Shown one piece after another: positions 54,339 through 63,827 of a DNA stretch of 64,000 nt (within the stretch, counting starts at the first letter, position 1; each line of letters begins with the position of its first letter). The stretch is from Paracoccaceae bacterium (GTDB lineage Bacteria; Pseudomonadota; Alphaproteobacteria; Rhodobacterales; Rhodobacteraceae). The translations under genes were made by a program, and so were the position numbers. Below the pieces are notes generated by a model. That model had not been told where the DNA came from. It was given only the letters and a program-made list of their open reading frames with translations, and searched no databases. The DNA is taken from positions 1-64,000 of the forward strand of contig PAPN01000039.1 in the NCBI GenBank assembly GCA_002708925.1, in the 5' to 3' direction.

Positions 54339-56294
54339 CTACACATCCAGTTCCTCCACGAACCTTGCGTTTTCCTGGATGTACTGGAACCGCAATTCGG
54401 GTTTCTTGCCCATCAGCCGTTCGACCAGATCGCCGGTTTCGCCGGGTTCGTCCTCGTCGATTGTCACGCGAATCAGCTTGCGCGAGCCCGGATCCATCGT
54501 GGTTTCTTTCAGGTCCTTGGCGTCCATTTCGCCCAGGCCCTTGAAGCGCGAGACGTCGATTTTGCCTTTACCGCCCAGGCCCTTGGCCAGCCATTCGTCG
54601 CGCTCGGCCTCATCCAGGCAGTAGACGCGGCGCGCGCCTTGGGTCAGGCGGAACAGCGGCGGGCAGGCCAGGTACAGGTGGCCGTGATCAATCATCGGGC
54701 GCATCTGGGTGAAGAAGAACGTCATCAAGAGCGCCGCGATATGCGCGCCGTCCACATCCGCGTCGGTCATGATGATGACCTTATCGTAGCGCAGGTCATC
54801 GACGTTGAATTTCGTGCCCAGCCCGACGCCCAAAGCCTGCGTCAGATCGTTGATTTCCTGGTTCGAGCCCAGTTTCGAGCTGGCCGCGCCCAGCACGTTC
54901 AGGATTTTGCCGCGCAGGGGCAGCAGGGCCTGATTTTTCCGATTGCGCGCCATTTTGGCGCTGCCGCCGGCGCTGTCGCCCTCGACGATGAACAGTTCGG
55001 TGCCGTCGCGGTTCGTGGCCGAGCAATCCACCAGCTTGCCGGGCAGGCGCAGCTTCTTGGTGGCGGTTTTGCGTGCGGTTTCCTTTTCCTGTTTGCGGCG
55101 CAGGCGTTCCTCGGCCCGCAGAACCAGGAAATCCAGAATGGCACCCGCGGATTTCGTGTCGGCGGCCAGCCAGTTGTCGAAATGATCGCGGACCGAGTTT
55201 TCCACCAGCCGCTGCGCCTCGACCGTGGCCAGGCGGTCTTTGGTCTGGCCGACGAATTCGGGCTCGCGGATGAAACAGCTGACCAGCGCGCAGCCGCCTG
55301 TTGTCAGATCGTCGCGGGTGATCTGGGTGGCCTTCTTGTTGCCCACCAGCTCGCCGTAGGCGCGGATGCCTTTCAGGATCGCGGCCCAGAAACCGGCCTC
55401 GTGGGTGCCGCCTTCGGGGGTGGGGACGGTGTTACAGTAGGACTGAATGAACCCATCGCGTGAGGGCGTCCAGTTGATCGCCCATTCCACCTTGCCCGGC
55501 GTGCCGAATTTTTCGGTGAAATCGACCGTGCCGCCAAAGGGCTGATCGGCGTAGGTGGTGGTGCCGTTCAGCGTTTCGTTCAGATAATCGGACAGCCCGC
55601 CGGGGAAATGAAAGCTCGCCTCAAGCGGGGTTTCCTTATCGTCAATCGCGGTTTTCCAGCGGATTTCGACGCCCGAGAACAGATAGGCCTTGGACCGGAT
55701 GGATTTGAACAGCCGGGCGGGTTTGAAGCGATGCGAGCCGAAAATCTGGTCATCCGCATGGAAGGTGACAGTGGTGCCGCGCCGGTTGGGGGCGGCGCCC
55801 ACCTTTTCGACGGGGCCCAGCGGCAGCCCGCGGCTGAAGCGCTGTTCATAGAGTTCCTTGTTGCGCGCCACCTGCACGACCATGGAATCCGACAGCGCGT
55901 TCACGACGGACGCGCCAACCCCGTGCAGACCGCCCGAGGTCTGATAGGCCTTGCCGCTGAATTTGCCGCCCGCGTGCAGGGTGCACAGGATCACCTCTAG
56001 CGCGGATTTGCCGGGGAATTTGGGGTGCGGATCAATCGGGATGCCGCGGCCGTTGTCGCGGACGGTCAGGCTGTAATCTGCGTGCAGTTCCACCTCGATC
56101 CGTGTGGCGTGACCGGCGACGGCCTCGTCCATCGAGTTGTCCAGAATTTCCGCCACCATATGGTGCAGCGCGCGTTCATCCGTGCCGCCGATATACATGC
56201 CGGGGCGTTTGCGCACGGGCTCCAGCCCCTCCAGCACCTCAATCGAGGAGGCGTCATAGGTCTCGGGCTGGGTGCCATCAATGAGGTCGGTCAT
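54339..56294 (-). CDS. parE: DNA topoisomerase IV subunit B
   Basis: This 651-residue type IIA topoisomerase subunit has the GHKL ATPase domain (EILDNSMDEAVAGHAT, GLHGVGASVVNALS), the transducer, and the TOPRIM domain (IVEGDSAGGSA, MTDADVDGAHI). With ParC it decatenates chromosomes using ATP. The features and start (TYDASSIEVLEGLEPVRKRP) match ParE rather than GyrB, which is longer. ParC is not in the window. Confidence 0.93.
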   Translation of the reverse strand: MTDLIDGTQPETYDASSIEVLEGLEPVRKRPGMYIGGTDERALHHMVAEILDNSMDEAVAGHATRIEVELHADYSLTVRDNGRGIPIDPHPKFPGKSALEVILCTLHAGGKFSGKAYQTSGGLHGVGASVVNALSDSMVVQVARNKELYEQRFSRGLPLGPVEKVGAAPNRRGTTVTFHADDQIFGSHRFKPARLFKSIRSKAYLFSGVEIRWKTAIDDKETPLEASFHFPGGLSDYLNETLNGTTTYADQPFGGTVDFTEKFGTPGKVEWAINWTPSRDGFIQSYCNTVPTPEGGTHEAGFWAAILKGIRAYGELVGNKKATQITRDDLTTGGCALVSCFIREPEFVGQTKDRLATVEAQRLVENSVRDHFDNWLAADTKSAGAILDFLVLRAEERLRRKQEKETARKTATKKLRLPGKLVDCSATNRDGTELFIVEGDSAGGSAKMARNRKNQALLPLRGKILNVLGAASSKLGSNQEINDLTQALGVGLGTKFNVDDLRYDKVIIMTDADVDGAHIAALLMTFFFTQMRPMIDHGHLYLACPPLFRLTQGARRVYCLDEAERDEWLAKGLGGKGKIDVSRFKGLGEMDAKDLKETTMDPGSRKLIRVTIDEDEPGETGDLVERLMGKKPELRFQYIQENARFVEELDV

Positions 56295-56520
56295 CGGCTG
56301 CTCTTTTTGGTTCTGATTGGGACAGGATCATAGTCAAGCGCAGCCCCCGCGAAAAGCCCATTCCGTTCTTTCGGAAGGCGGGCAATGCAAGATATGAGGG
56401 AGTGGGCATGTCCTGAAATCCCCCAGGGTAGAAAATCGGGCCATAATTTTGACCCAAACTGTGCTAGAATACCCCCTGTCGCGCGAAAGTATTGGTGAAC
56501 CGTTTTTCAGAGGTTAATTC

Positions 56521-57213
56521 ATGTCCGATCCGAATGCGCCGAAAAAAGCCGCAGTCAAACCTGTGGTTCCTCGGAAACCCACCCCGCGCTGGAGCCCGCA
56601 GCTGGGCGCGCAAGTGCCTGATTTCCGGGTGGAAACAACACGCGGAACATTGAACTTTCGCCCATGGGCCTCTGGCAGCTGGGCCTATGTCTTTGCGTTT
56701 CCGTCAACCTTTGCCTCGGTCTGTTCCACCGAATTGATCGCCTTTGCCGGGCAAAGCGCCGCGTTTCAGGCGCTGGGGGTCAAGGTGATGGGAATCACGC
56801 CCGCGCCGCTGAAGGAAACGCTGGAATGGGTGCTGGATCTGGAAAAGGTGTTTGGGCTGGATATTCCCTTTCCCGTTGCGGCGGATCAGGGGGGCGATGT
56901 GCTGCGCCATCTGGGGCTGGCCGAGGGGGCCTATCTGACCTCGCGTCCCAGCATGATCGTGGACGGGGCAAACCAGCTGCGCATGTTCGCCGCGTATCCG
57001 GCACGGATGGGCCGCTCGACCTCCGAAATCCTGCGCTGTCTGGAGGGGCTGAAGGATGCGGATTACTCGGGTCTGGCGATCCCCGCCGATTGGCATCCGG
57101 GCGAGGATCTGGTCGCGCCCAAGGGGGTGGACGCTGCCGAAATGCAGCGCGTTTTCGGCGATGACTGGAGCAAGGTCAGCGATTACCTGCTGGTGGCGCA
57201 TATCAAAGAGTAA
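56521..57213 (+). CDS. Peroxiredoxin (AhpC/TSA family, 1-Cys-like)
   Basis: This 230-residue peroxiredoxin has the peroxidatic cysteine Cys68 in FPSTFASVCSTE, a variant of the usual PxxxTFVCPTE in which Pro is replaced by Ser. There is no typical C-terminal resolving VCP motif, so it is likely 1-Cys or uses an outside thiol. The N-terminus (about 1-28) is a lysine/proline-rich extension, not a signal peptide. It reduces peroxides in the cytosol and lies 95 bases upstream of dddL. Confidence 0.85.
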   Translation: MSDPNAPKKAAVKPVVPRKPTPRWSPQLGAQVPDFRVETTRGTLNFRPWASGSWAYVFAFPSTFASVCSTELIAFAGQSAAFQALGVKVMGITPAPLKETLEWVLDLEKVFGLDIPFPVAADQGGDVLRHLGLAEGAYLTSRPSMIVDGANQLRMFAAYPARMGRSTSEILRCLEGLKDADYSGLAIPADWHPGEDLVAPKGVDAAEMQRVFGDDWSKVSDYLLVAHIKE

Positions 57214-57308
57214 CACCCGTCAGGCCGGTCAAAACCGCCGTTTCGGTGTCGTTTTCAGGCGGGACCGGGGGCAGGGCGCGCGCCACGCTACCCCCGAGGA
57301 GGCGCGCA

Positions 57309-57959
57309 ATGGAAAACAGGGTAAAGGACCAGCCCGACTGGCTGTATCTGCTGCGGGAATATTATGAGATGTACCGCTTTTTGCCTGCGGGCGGATCCAG
57401 GGCGATCCGCAGCCATCAAAAACAGGTCCGCGAGGCGATCAGCCGGTTGATGAAATCCAATCCGGTGCTGCGCGAGTCCCGCCCGGCGCAATTGCCGGTC
57501 ACCGCGCATCTGCGCCGCGCGCTGGACGAAGGGCGCACGGCCGCGCTGGCTCCGGTTGCGCGGGCGCTGGATGCGGTGCGCGGCAATCTGCATTGGGAAT
57601 ATGGCTATGATCGGGTGCCCAGGGGGCTGGCGCGGTCCTATGGCTATGCCGAGATTGCCGGGCCGAACGGGCCGGTGCCGTCTGCGGACGTGATTTTGGG
57701 GCTGGTGCTGTTTGCGCCCGGCTGCACCTATCCGGCCCATGCCCATCCGGGCATCACCGAAAGCTATATCTGCCTGTCCGGCTCGGTATCGGAGAACGAT
57801 TACGGGGTCTATGCGCCGGGGTCGTCCATCTATAATCCGCCGGGGCACGCGCATCGGATCACCGTGTCCGATCTGGAGCCGGCGCTGCTGGCCTATGCCT
57901 GGGTGGGAGCGCCCGAGGTGTTGCTGGGCAATAAGATGGTTCTGGGCAGGCCGCGCTAG
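57309..57959 (+). CDS. dddL: DMSP lyase DddL
   Basis: This 216-residue cupin protein has the DddL N-terminal region (WLYLLREYYEMYRFLPAGGS) and the C-terminal cupin with metal-binding residues His144, His146 and Glu151 (HAHPGITESY) and His180/His182 (PPGHAHRI). It splits dimethylsulfoniopropionate into dimethyl sulfide and acrylate. GAGGAGG lies seven bases upstream of the ATG at 57309, rejecting a longer frame. Acrylate can be turned to propionyl-CoA, which the pcc locus in this window can process. It is convergent with a GNAT gene, overlapping by four bases. Confidence 0.9.
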   Translation: MENRVKDQPDWLYLLREYYEMYRFLPAGGSRAIRSHQKQVREAISRLMKSNPVLRESRPAQLPVTAHLRRALDEGRTAALAPVARALDAVRGNLHWEYGYDRVPRGLARSYGYAEIAGPNGPVPSADVILGLVLFAPGCTYPAHAHPGITESYICLSGSVSENDYGVYAPGSSIYNPPGHAHRITVSDLEPALLAYAWVGAPEVLLGNKMVLGRPR

Positions 57960-58435
57960 GCAGGCAAGGTCTCGGTCCGGAATTTCTCAAAGCGCTGACC
58001 TTCGAAAGTGACGGGCCCCAGCGGCGTTGCGCCCAGCCGCGCCAGCCCGCGCAGATGCCGCCGCGAGGGGGGCAGCAGAAAGGTCACATAGGGGATCTGC
58101 GGATGCTGGCGCGCAAAACTCAGGGCCTGCCGCGTGATCGCCATCCCGGCACCGAAATGCGCGGCCCGCAGGACCAGGCCGAAGTCCCACGCGCTGCCCT
58201 CTTTTTGGAACCCGCCCCAGCCAACATAGTCGCGCCCCTTGTAAATCGCCCAGTGTCCCAGCCCGTCGCGTTGCCAGCGGGTCTCTTTTGCGGCGACAAA
58301 GGCCCGCGCGTCGGCGTGATCCCATAGCCCGGACAGCAGCGGCAAATGTACCCGCACGCGGGGGTCATTCATCTGCTGCACCAGTGTCTGGGGGGGAACC
58401 TGGGTCAGGCGGGCAAAGTCATAGGTCTCGGGCAT
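57956..58435 (-). CDS. GNAT-family N-acetyltransferase
   Basis: This 159-residue protein has the RimJ/RimL-like acetyltransferase pattern: the beta strand GHWAIYKGRDYVGWGGF, then GLVLRAAHFGAGMAITRQAL, with the conserved acetyl-CoA loop reduced (AAHFGAGMA). Acceptor unknown. It follows the hydrolase gene by 53 bases on the same strand and overlaps the dddL stop by four bases. Confidence 0.75.
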   Translation of the reverse strand: MPETYDFARLTQVPPQTLVQQMNDPRVRVHLPLLSGLWDHADARAFVAAKETRWQRDGLGHWAIYKGRDYVGWGGFQKEGSAWDFGLVLRAAHFGAGMAITRQALSFARQHPQIPYVTFLLPPSRRHLRGLARLGATPLGPVTFEGQRFEKFRTETLPA

Positions 58436-58488
58436 CGGGTCACAGGCTGTTTTCCTCTCATTGGCCCTGCGGCGCGGTCAAAGGCCAG

Positions 58489-59370
58489 TCACGTTCGCGT
58501 GTCCAGCCAGGTCCGGATGATTTCGGCCACAGTGCCGGGCTGCTGATGGGCCAGCCAGTGATCGGCATCGGGCACCTGAACGCGGGTCAGATCGGGGCAC
58601 CAGGATTCCAGCCCCTGGGTGGCTTCGGGCAGCAGCGCGGTGTCCTGCATTCCCCAGATCAGCAGATGCGGCATGGGCACCTGGAACTTGTCCGTAGGAT
58701 AGGCGGGGGCCTTTATGGGCTGCCCCGGCGCGCCCAGTTTCAGCGGAGAGGCCCGATACCAGTTCAGCATCCCGCGCAGCCGACCGGGGCGGGCCCATTC
58801 GGTCTTGTAGGCGGCCAGCTTGTCTCCGGTCAGCCAGGACATGTCCATCTTGGCTGAAAAGACGCTCAGTAGGTGGCCGTAATCCTGCGCGGACAGCCGG
58901 TCCTCGGCCCCGTCGCGTTTCAACGTGTGCATGTATTGCGAGGCCAGCGTCTGTGCGCCTCCGGCGGCCATGGCGCGCTGGAACGGGCCGGGGTGGACGC
59001 CGTTCATCACGATCAGCCGGTCCACCAGATGCGGCTGGAACATCGCCAGCCCATAGGCCACGGCCGAGCCCCAGTCATGCCCGATCACCGTGACCGGCCC
59101 GCCCCCCAGATGGGCGATCAGGGCGGTCATATCCCCCACCAGCTCAGAGCTTCGATAGGCCGAGACCTGGGGCGGGGCCCAGCTTTGGCCATACCCGCGC
59201 TGATCCGGCGCGATACAGTGAAACTGTGGGGCCAGACGCCCGGCCAGTTCGGCCCAGGCGCCTGCGTATTCGGGAAACCCGTGCAGAAACAACAGAACGG
59301 GCCTGCCCGCATGGCCCCATTCCAGATAATGAAACGACCGCCCGTTCAGCTCTATGTGATGGCTGTGCAT
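58489..59370 (-). CDS. Alpha/beta hydrolase of the epoxide hydrolase/dehalogenase type
   Basis: This 293-residue protein has the oxyanion motif FLHGFPEYAGAW, and the nucleophile elbow reads VIGHDWGSAVAYG. The aspartate there, rather than serine, marks the epoxide hydrolase or haloalkane dehalogenase side of the fold. The catalytic histidine is in DADHWLAHQQ. No signal peptide. Epoxide hydrolase is the more common member with HGFPE. Its start lies beyond the 10-base inverted repeat at 59425-59466. Confidence 0.85.
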   Translation of the reverse strand: MHSHHIELNGRSFHYLEWGHAGRPVLLFLHGFPEYAGAWAELAGRLAPQFHCIAPDQRGYGQSWAPPQVSAYRSSELVGDMTALIAHLGGGPVTVIGHDWGSAVAYGLAMFQPHLVDRLIVMNGVHPGPFQRAMAAGGAQTLASQYMHTLKRDGAEDRLSAQDYGHLLSVFSAKMDMSWLTGDKLAAYKTEWARPGRLRGMLNWYRASPLKLGAPGQPIKAPAYPTDKFQVPMPHLLIWGMQDTALLPEATQGLESWCPDLTRVQVPDADHWLAHQQPGTVAEIIRTWLDTRT

Positions 59371-59424
59371 ATGTGTCCTCCTGTCCCTGTGGGCAGCCTA
59401 GCAGTGCGGCCTGCCGCTTCAAAG

Positions 59425-59466
59425 CCGCCCGCAGCGTCACGATTCGCAGCCCGCGTGCGGGCGGCG
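59425..59466. other. Ten-base perfect inverted repeat between the hydrolase and PPK2
   Basis: GCCGCCCGCA pairs with TGCGGGCGGC around a 22-base loop, in the 238-base divergent space. There is no gene in the gap. It may be a regulatory palindrome or a transcript hairpin. Confidence 0.4.
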
Positions 59467-59608
59467 GGGACGGCCGTGCCTGTGACGCCGGAAAAGGGGG
59501 GGTATCCCGACGTCAAGGCCGGGAAATGCACCGGGTTCTTGATGTCCATCAAAGAAGCTTGGGAAATCGGCGTGTATACCTCCGCGCGTATCACCAAAGG
59601 AGAAACGC

Positions 59609-60604
59609 ATGACCGTGACGCCCACCGCCGCGAAGGCCAATTCTGTTTCCACTCCGGCCAAGAAACCTGCCGCTGCCGCCAGCGCGGCCCAGGCTCAGGC
59701 TCAGGCCCCGAGCCAGACCGCCGAAACTCCGGTCAATCCCGCGCAGCCCACTCCGGCTGACGTGCGCCGTGCCTTTGAAACGGGCGAGTACCCCTATCAG
59801 AAGAAAATGTCGCGCAGGGATTACGAGATTCAGAAGGCCAAATTGCAGGCCGAACTGCTGAAGGTGCAGCTGTGGGCGCAGGAAACGGGCCAGAAATTCG
59901 TGCTGCTGTTCGAGGGGCGCGATGCAGCCGGGAAGGGCGGCACGATCAAACGCTTTACCGAGCACCTGAACCCCCGGAATGCGCGCGTTGTGGCGCTGAA
60001 CAAACCCACCGACGAAGAGCGCGGCCAGTGGTATTTCCAGCGCTATATCGACCACCTGCCGACCGAGGGCGAGATCGTGCTCTATGACCGTTCGTGGTAC
60101 AATCGCGCGGGTGTGGAACGTGTGATGGGCTTCTGCGAGCCGAACGATTATCTGGAATTCATGCGCCAGACCCCCGATCTGGAACGGATGCTGGTGCGCT
60201 CGGGGATCCGGTTCTACAAATACTGGTTCTCGGTCACCCGCGAGGAACAGTTGCGCCGCTTCAAATCGCGCGAGACCGACCCGCTGAAACAGTGGAAACT
60301 GTCGCCGATTGACAAGGCATCCCTGGACAAATGGGACGACTATACCGAGGCCAAAGAGGCGATGTTCTTCTATACCGATACCGCCGATGCGCCCTGGATC
60401 GTGGTCAAGTCGAATGACAAGAAGCGCGCGCGCCTGAACTGTATGCTGCATTTCCTGTCAACTCTGGATTATCCGGGCAAGGATCTGTCCGTGGCCTGCG
60501 GGCCCGATCCGCTGATCGTGGGCGGGGCCAACCATGTGATCCACCGCTCGGATCACATTCTGGGCAGCGCCCTGCATCCCGATATGCGCAAGCCGCGCAG
60601 CTAA
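59609..60604 (+). CDS. ppk2: Polyphosphate kinase 2 family protein
   Basis: This 331-residue PPK2 has a low-complexity Ala/Pro/Gln N-terminus (about 1-50), then Walker A FEGRDAAGKGGTIKRF, the catalytic aspartate region VLYDRSWYNRAGVE and the lid-type arginines. PPK2 enzymes phosphorylate nucleoside mono- or diphosphates from polyphosphate. One-domain members with this sequence pattern (class I) act on diphosphates. AAGGAG lies seven bases before the ATG. It is separate from the ppk1-ppx cluster 18 kb upstream. Confidence 0.92.
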   Translation: MTVTPTAAKANSVSTPAKKPAAAASAAQAQAQAPSQTAETPVNPAQPTPADVRRAFETGEYPYQKKMSRRDYEIQKAKLQAELLKVQLWAQETGQKFVLLFEGRDAAGKGGTIKRFTEHLNPRNARVVALNKPTDEERGQWYFQRYIDHLPTEGEIVLYDRSWYNRAGVERVMGFCEPNDYLEFMRQTPDLERMLVRSGIRFYKYWFSVTREEQLRRFKSRETDPLKQWKLSPIDKASLDKWDDYTEAKEAMFFYTDTADAPWIVVKSNDKKRARLNCMLHFLSTLDYPGKDLSVACGPDPLIVGGANHVIHRSDHILGSALHPDMRKPRS

Positions 60605-60648
60605 GCGGATTTCCCAGCCAGCCCCGTTTGCGTGGGGCCAGCCAAAGG

Positions 60649-60680
60649 CCGCCGTCTCATTCCTGGGGCGGCGGTCTGGT
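60649..60680 (+). terminator. Possible terminator after PPK2
   Basis: CCGCCG and CGGCGG arms enclose a 14-base loop and are followed by TCTGGTTTT. The T tract is interrupted, so confidence is low. Confidence 0.35.
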
Positions 60681-60760
60681 TTTGGCGGGGTTTGGCCGGT
60701 GGGCGCAAAGCGGGCGTTTGCCGGGTTTTCACGCCGCAATGGCTGGGCTAGGACTGTGGC

Positions 60761-61390
60761 ATGAAAATTTTGCGCGCCTTTTCCCTTGCGGCCTGTCTGG
60801 CCCTTCCCGTGCCCGTCTGGGCGCATCCGCATGTGTTTGTGGACACCACATTGAAGGTGCTGACCGACGATCGGGGCCGCGTCTTCGCGATCGAGGTCAC
60901 CTGGGTCTATGATGAGCTGTTCTCGCTTCTGGTGCTTGAGGATATGCAACTGGACGGGGATTACGATGGGGTGCTGACAGCGGCAGAGCAGGCCCGTCTG
61001 GACGGGTTCGACATGAACTGGGATCCGGGGTTTGAGGGGGATCTTTATGTCCATGCAGCGGGGGCCGAGCTGGCTCTGAACCCGCCCGAGCCCTTGCAGA
61101 CCCGTTTCGCGGACGGCAAAATCACCACGCTGCACCGGCGCACCCTGGAACAGCCCGCAGAGCAGGTGCAAATTCAGGCGTATGATCCGTATTTCTACAC
61201 GGCCTATGACCTGAAAGGCGGCGTGCTGGCCCCCGAAGGCTGCCTGGTGCGCGGTCTGACGGCCGATCTGGATGCGGCCTATGCCGAGGTCGAAAAAAAG
61301 ATGTCCGAAAAAGCCTATGCCGAGGATGATTATCCGGCGGTTGGGGCCTCGTTTGCAGATACGTTCACGGTGACATGTCCAGAAAACTGA
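60761..61390 (+). CDS. Exported DUF1007 protein partner of nickel/cobalt transport
   Basis: This 209-residue precursor has a signal peptide ([19 protein letters not shown]) cut before [13 protein letters not shown], the DUF1007 start whose exposed histidines may bind metal. The family commonly sits beside RcnA/NicO-type metal transporters and is thought to be a periplasmic metal-handling partner. Its stop overlaps the next gene. No cobalamin or metal riboswitch could be seen in the 156-base gap upstream. Confidence 0.88.
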   Translation: MKILRAFSLAACLALPVPVWAHPHVFVDTTLKVLTDDRGRVFAIEVTWVYDELFSLLVLEDMQLDGDYDGVLTAAEQARLDGFDMNWDPGFEGDLYVHAAGAELALNPPEPLQTRFADGKITTLHRRTLEQPAEQVQIQAYDPYFYTAYDLKGGVLAPEGCLVRGLTADLDAAYAEVEKKMSEKAYAEDDYPAVGASFADTFTVTCPEN

Positions 61391-62385
61391 TGAATTTTCT
61401 GCCGCTTCTGGCGGTGGCGGGCATGGCGGCGCTGGCGCTGTGGCTGTGGCCGCTGGGCGGGATGGTCAGCGTCGAACGCTGGGCCGCGCAGGGCCAGCGC
61501 GAGATGCAGAACGCCATGGCCGGGATGCTGCGGCGGCTGAAGGGCGGCGATCCTGCGGCGCTGTGGACGCTGTGGGGGCTGAGCTTTGCCTATGGGTTCT
61601 TTCACGCGGCGGGGCCGGGGCATGGCAAAGTCCTGATCGGAGGCTACGGGCTGGGCCGCCGCATCCCGGTGCTGCGGCTGTCGGGGCTGGCGGTGGCCTC
61701 GTCGCTGGCGCAGGCGGCGACGGCGGTGGGGATGGTCTATGCGGGGGTCTTTGTGCTGAACTGGACCCGTCAGCAGATGGTGGACACGGCCGAGCGCATT
61801 CTGGCCCCCGTCAGCTATGGGCTGATTGCGCTGATCGGGCTGTGGCTGCTGATCCGCGGCGCGCGGCGGCTGTGGGCGATGCGCGGGGCGGCGCGGGATG
61901 ATCACCCGCATGAGCACGATCACGCCCATCATCACCCTCACGATCACGCCCACGATCACGCCCATCATCACCCTCACGATCACGCCCACGATCACGCGCA
62001 TGATCACGTCCATGATGAAACCTGCGGCTGCGGGCATAAACACGGCCCCTCGGCCGAAGAGGCGGCCAATGTGCACAGCCTGCGCGAGGCGCTGATCCTT
62101 GTCGGCTCGGTTGCGGTGCGGCCCTGCACCGGGGCGCTGTTCCTGCTGATTCTGACCTGGCGGATGGGGCTGGAATGGGTCGGCATTGCGGGGGCCTTTG
62201 CGATGGGTCTGGGGACGGCCTCGGTGACGGTGGCGGTGGCCGTTCTGGCGACGGTGTTCCGCGAAAGCAGCCTGGCCAGTGCCGATGCGCCGGCGATTCT
62301 GCGCTATGGGATGCCGCTGCTTGAACTGATTGCCGGGGCGCTGGTGGTGGCGCTGTCTTTGCAACTGATGCTGCTGGCGCTTTAG
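61375..62385 (+). CDS. Nickel/cobalt transporter (RcnA/NicO family) with a histidine-rich loop
   Basis: This 336-residue inner-membrane protein has six to seven helices and the NicO signature [18 protein letters not shown], plus [15 protein letters not shown] histidine/aspartate-rich loop (about residues 180-220), built from repeated [12 protein letters not shown] units, should bind metal ions. RcnA exports Ni/Co; other members import, and direction is not decided here. Starts at 61375 or 61390 (TGATG with the DUF1007 stop) are both possible. Confidence 0.87.
   Translation: MSRKLMNFLPLLAVAGMAALALWLWPLGGMVSVERWAAQGQREMQNAMAGMLRRLKGGDPAALWTLWGLSFAYGFFHAAGPGHGKVLIGGYGLGRRIPVLRLSGLAVASSLAQAATAVGMVYAGVFVLNWTRQQMVDTAERILAPVSYGLIALIGLWLLIRGARRLWAMRGAARDDHPHEHDHAHHHPHDHAHDHAHHHPHDHAHDHAHDHVHDETCGCGHKHGPSAEEAANVHSLREALILVGSVAVRPCTGALFLLILTWRMGLEWVGIAGAFAMGLGTASVTVAVAVLATVFRESSLASADAPAILRYGMPLLELIAGALVVALSLQLMLLAL
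61918..61989 (+). repeat. Tandem 36-base repeat encoding the histidine loop
   Basis: Two exact 36-base units (61918-61953, 61954-61989) encode [12 protein letters not shown] twice. Degenerate sub-units (GATCACGCCCAC-like) continue on both sides to about 62016. It is coding, in frame, and the number of units could vary by slippage. Confidence 0.85.
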
Positions 62386-62456
62386 CGCTACCGTAGTATT
62401 CCGGTGTCCACCGCGCGCGGCTTGCCACGCCTTGCGGCCAGCGATAGGCCAGACAC

Positions 62457-63827
62457 ATGACGACCACCCTGAGCTTTCGCCAACATGTGCGCGCCATTCT
62501 GGTGCTGGGTCTGCCGCTGGTCGGCAGCCATGTGGCGCAGTTTGGCATTTCGCTGATAGATGCGGTGATGCTGGGCTGGTACGATGTCGAGGCTTTGGCC
62601 GCGCAGGTGCTGGGCAGCACGCTGTTTTTCGTGCTGTTCATCATGGGCTCGGGGTTTGCCTGGGCGGTCATGCCCATGGTGGCCGAGGCCGAGGCAGCGG
62701 GCAATCACACCCAGGTGCGCCGCTTTGCCCGCATGTCCATGTGGATTTCGCTGCTGTTCGGCGTCGCGGTGATGCCGCTGATGATCTGGTCCGAGCCGGT
62801 CCTGCTGCTGCTGGGCCAGACCCCGCTGATGTCCGCCCTGGGGGCCGAGTATCTGGTGATCGCGGGCTGGGGCGTGTTTCCGGCGCTGATGGTGATGGTG
62901 CTGAAATCCTATCTGGCCGCGCAGGAACGCACGCGGATCGTGCTGTGGGTGACGCTGGGGGCGATGCCGGTCAATGCGGTGATCAACTATGCGCTGATTT
63001 TCGGCAAATGGGGCGCACCCGAGCTGGGGATAGCCGGGGCGGCGATTGCCTCGGTTGCGGTGCAGATGATGTCTTTTGTGTTGCTGGCGATCTATGCGGC
63101 GGTGGCCACGGCGCAGCATCAGCTGTTTCAGCGCTTCTGGCGCCCCGATTGGGAGGCCTTCGGCAAGGTGTTCCGTCTGGGCTGGCCTATCGGCATCACC
63201 AACCTGGCCGAGGTGGGGCTGTTCGCGGCGGCCTCGACGATGATGGGCTGGCTGGGGGAAATCCCGCTGGCCGCGCATGGGATCGCGCTTCAGATTGCCT
63301 CTTTGACGTTCATGGTGCATCTGGGCCTGTCCAATGCGGCCACGGTGCGGGCGGGGCGCGCGATGGGGCGGGCAGATATTGCCGGGCTGAGGCGCGGGGC
63401 GCAGGCGGTGCTGCTGATGTCGCTTTGCGTGGCGGTGGTGACGATCGGCGTGTTCCTGCTGCTGCCCGAGCCCCTGATGGGCCTGTTCCTGTCCCCCGCC
63501 GATCCGCAACGGGCCGAGGTGATCCGCCTGGGCGTGCCCTTGTTGGCGGCGGCGGCGGTGTTTCAGCTGGCCGATGCGGCGCAGGTCATGGCGCTGGGGC
63601 TGCTGCGCGGGGTGCAGGATACACGTATCCCGATGGTGATTGCGGCGGTGGCCTATTGGGGGATCGGCGTGCCCGTCAGCTATGGGCTGGGCTTTGTGCT
63701 GGGCTGGCAGGGGCCGGGCGTGTGGATCGGCCTGGCGCTGGGGCTGTGCGTGGCTGCGGTGCTGCTGATGGCGCGGTTCTGGGGCCAGTCGCTGCCCCGG
63801 CTGGCGGTTCGGCCCCCGTCTGTCTAG
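62457..63827 (+). CDS. MATE-family efflux transporter
   Basis: This 456-residue, 12-helix MATE protein has the NorM-type start GLPLVGSHVAQFGISLIDAV and the second-half region GLPVGITN-like WPIGITNLAEVGLFAAASTM and GLSNAATVRAGRAMG. It exports cationic drugs or metabolites by H+ or Na+ antiport. Its last bases overlap a leftward gene that enters from the window's right edge. Confidence 0.9.
   Translation: MTTTLSFRQHVRAILVLGLPLVGSHVAQFGISLIDAVMLGWYDVEALAAQVLGSTLFFVLFIMGSGFAWAVMPMVAEAEAAGNHTQVRRFARMSMWISLLFGVAVMPLMIWSEPVLLLLGQTPLMSALGAEYLVIAGWGVFPALMVMVLKSYLAAQERTRIVLWVTLGAMPVNAVINYALIFGKWGAPELGIAGAAIASVAVQMMSFVLLAIYAAVATAQHQLFQRFWRPDWEAFGKVFRLGWPIGITNLAEVGLFAAASTMMGWLGEIPLAAHGIALQIASLTFMVHLGLSNAATVRAGRAMGRADIAGLRRGAQAVLLMSLCVAVVTIGVFLLLPEPLMGLFLSPADPQRAEVIRLGVPLLAAAAVFQLADAAQVMALGLLRGVQDTRIPMVIAAVAYWGIGVPVSYGLGFVLGWQGPGVWIGLALGLCVAAVLLMARFWGQSLPRLAVRPPSV

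Noticed and set aside
56440-56472. TTGACC...TAGAAT before the peroxiredoxin as a standard promoter
   Set aside because: The spacer would be only ten bases, far too short for sigma-70.
61918-61989. Repeats in the Ni/Co transporter as a CRISPR array
   Set aside because: The units are contiguous, in frame and encode the histidine loop; there are no spacers.
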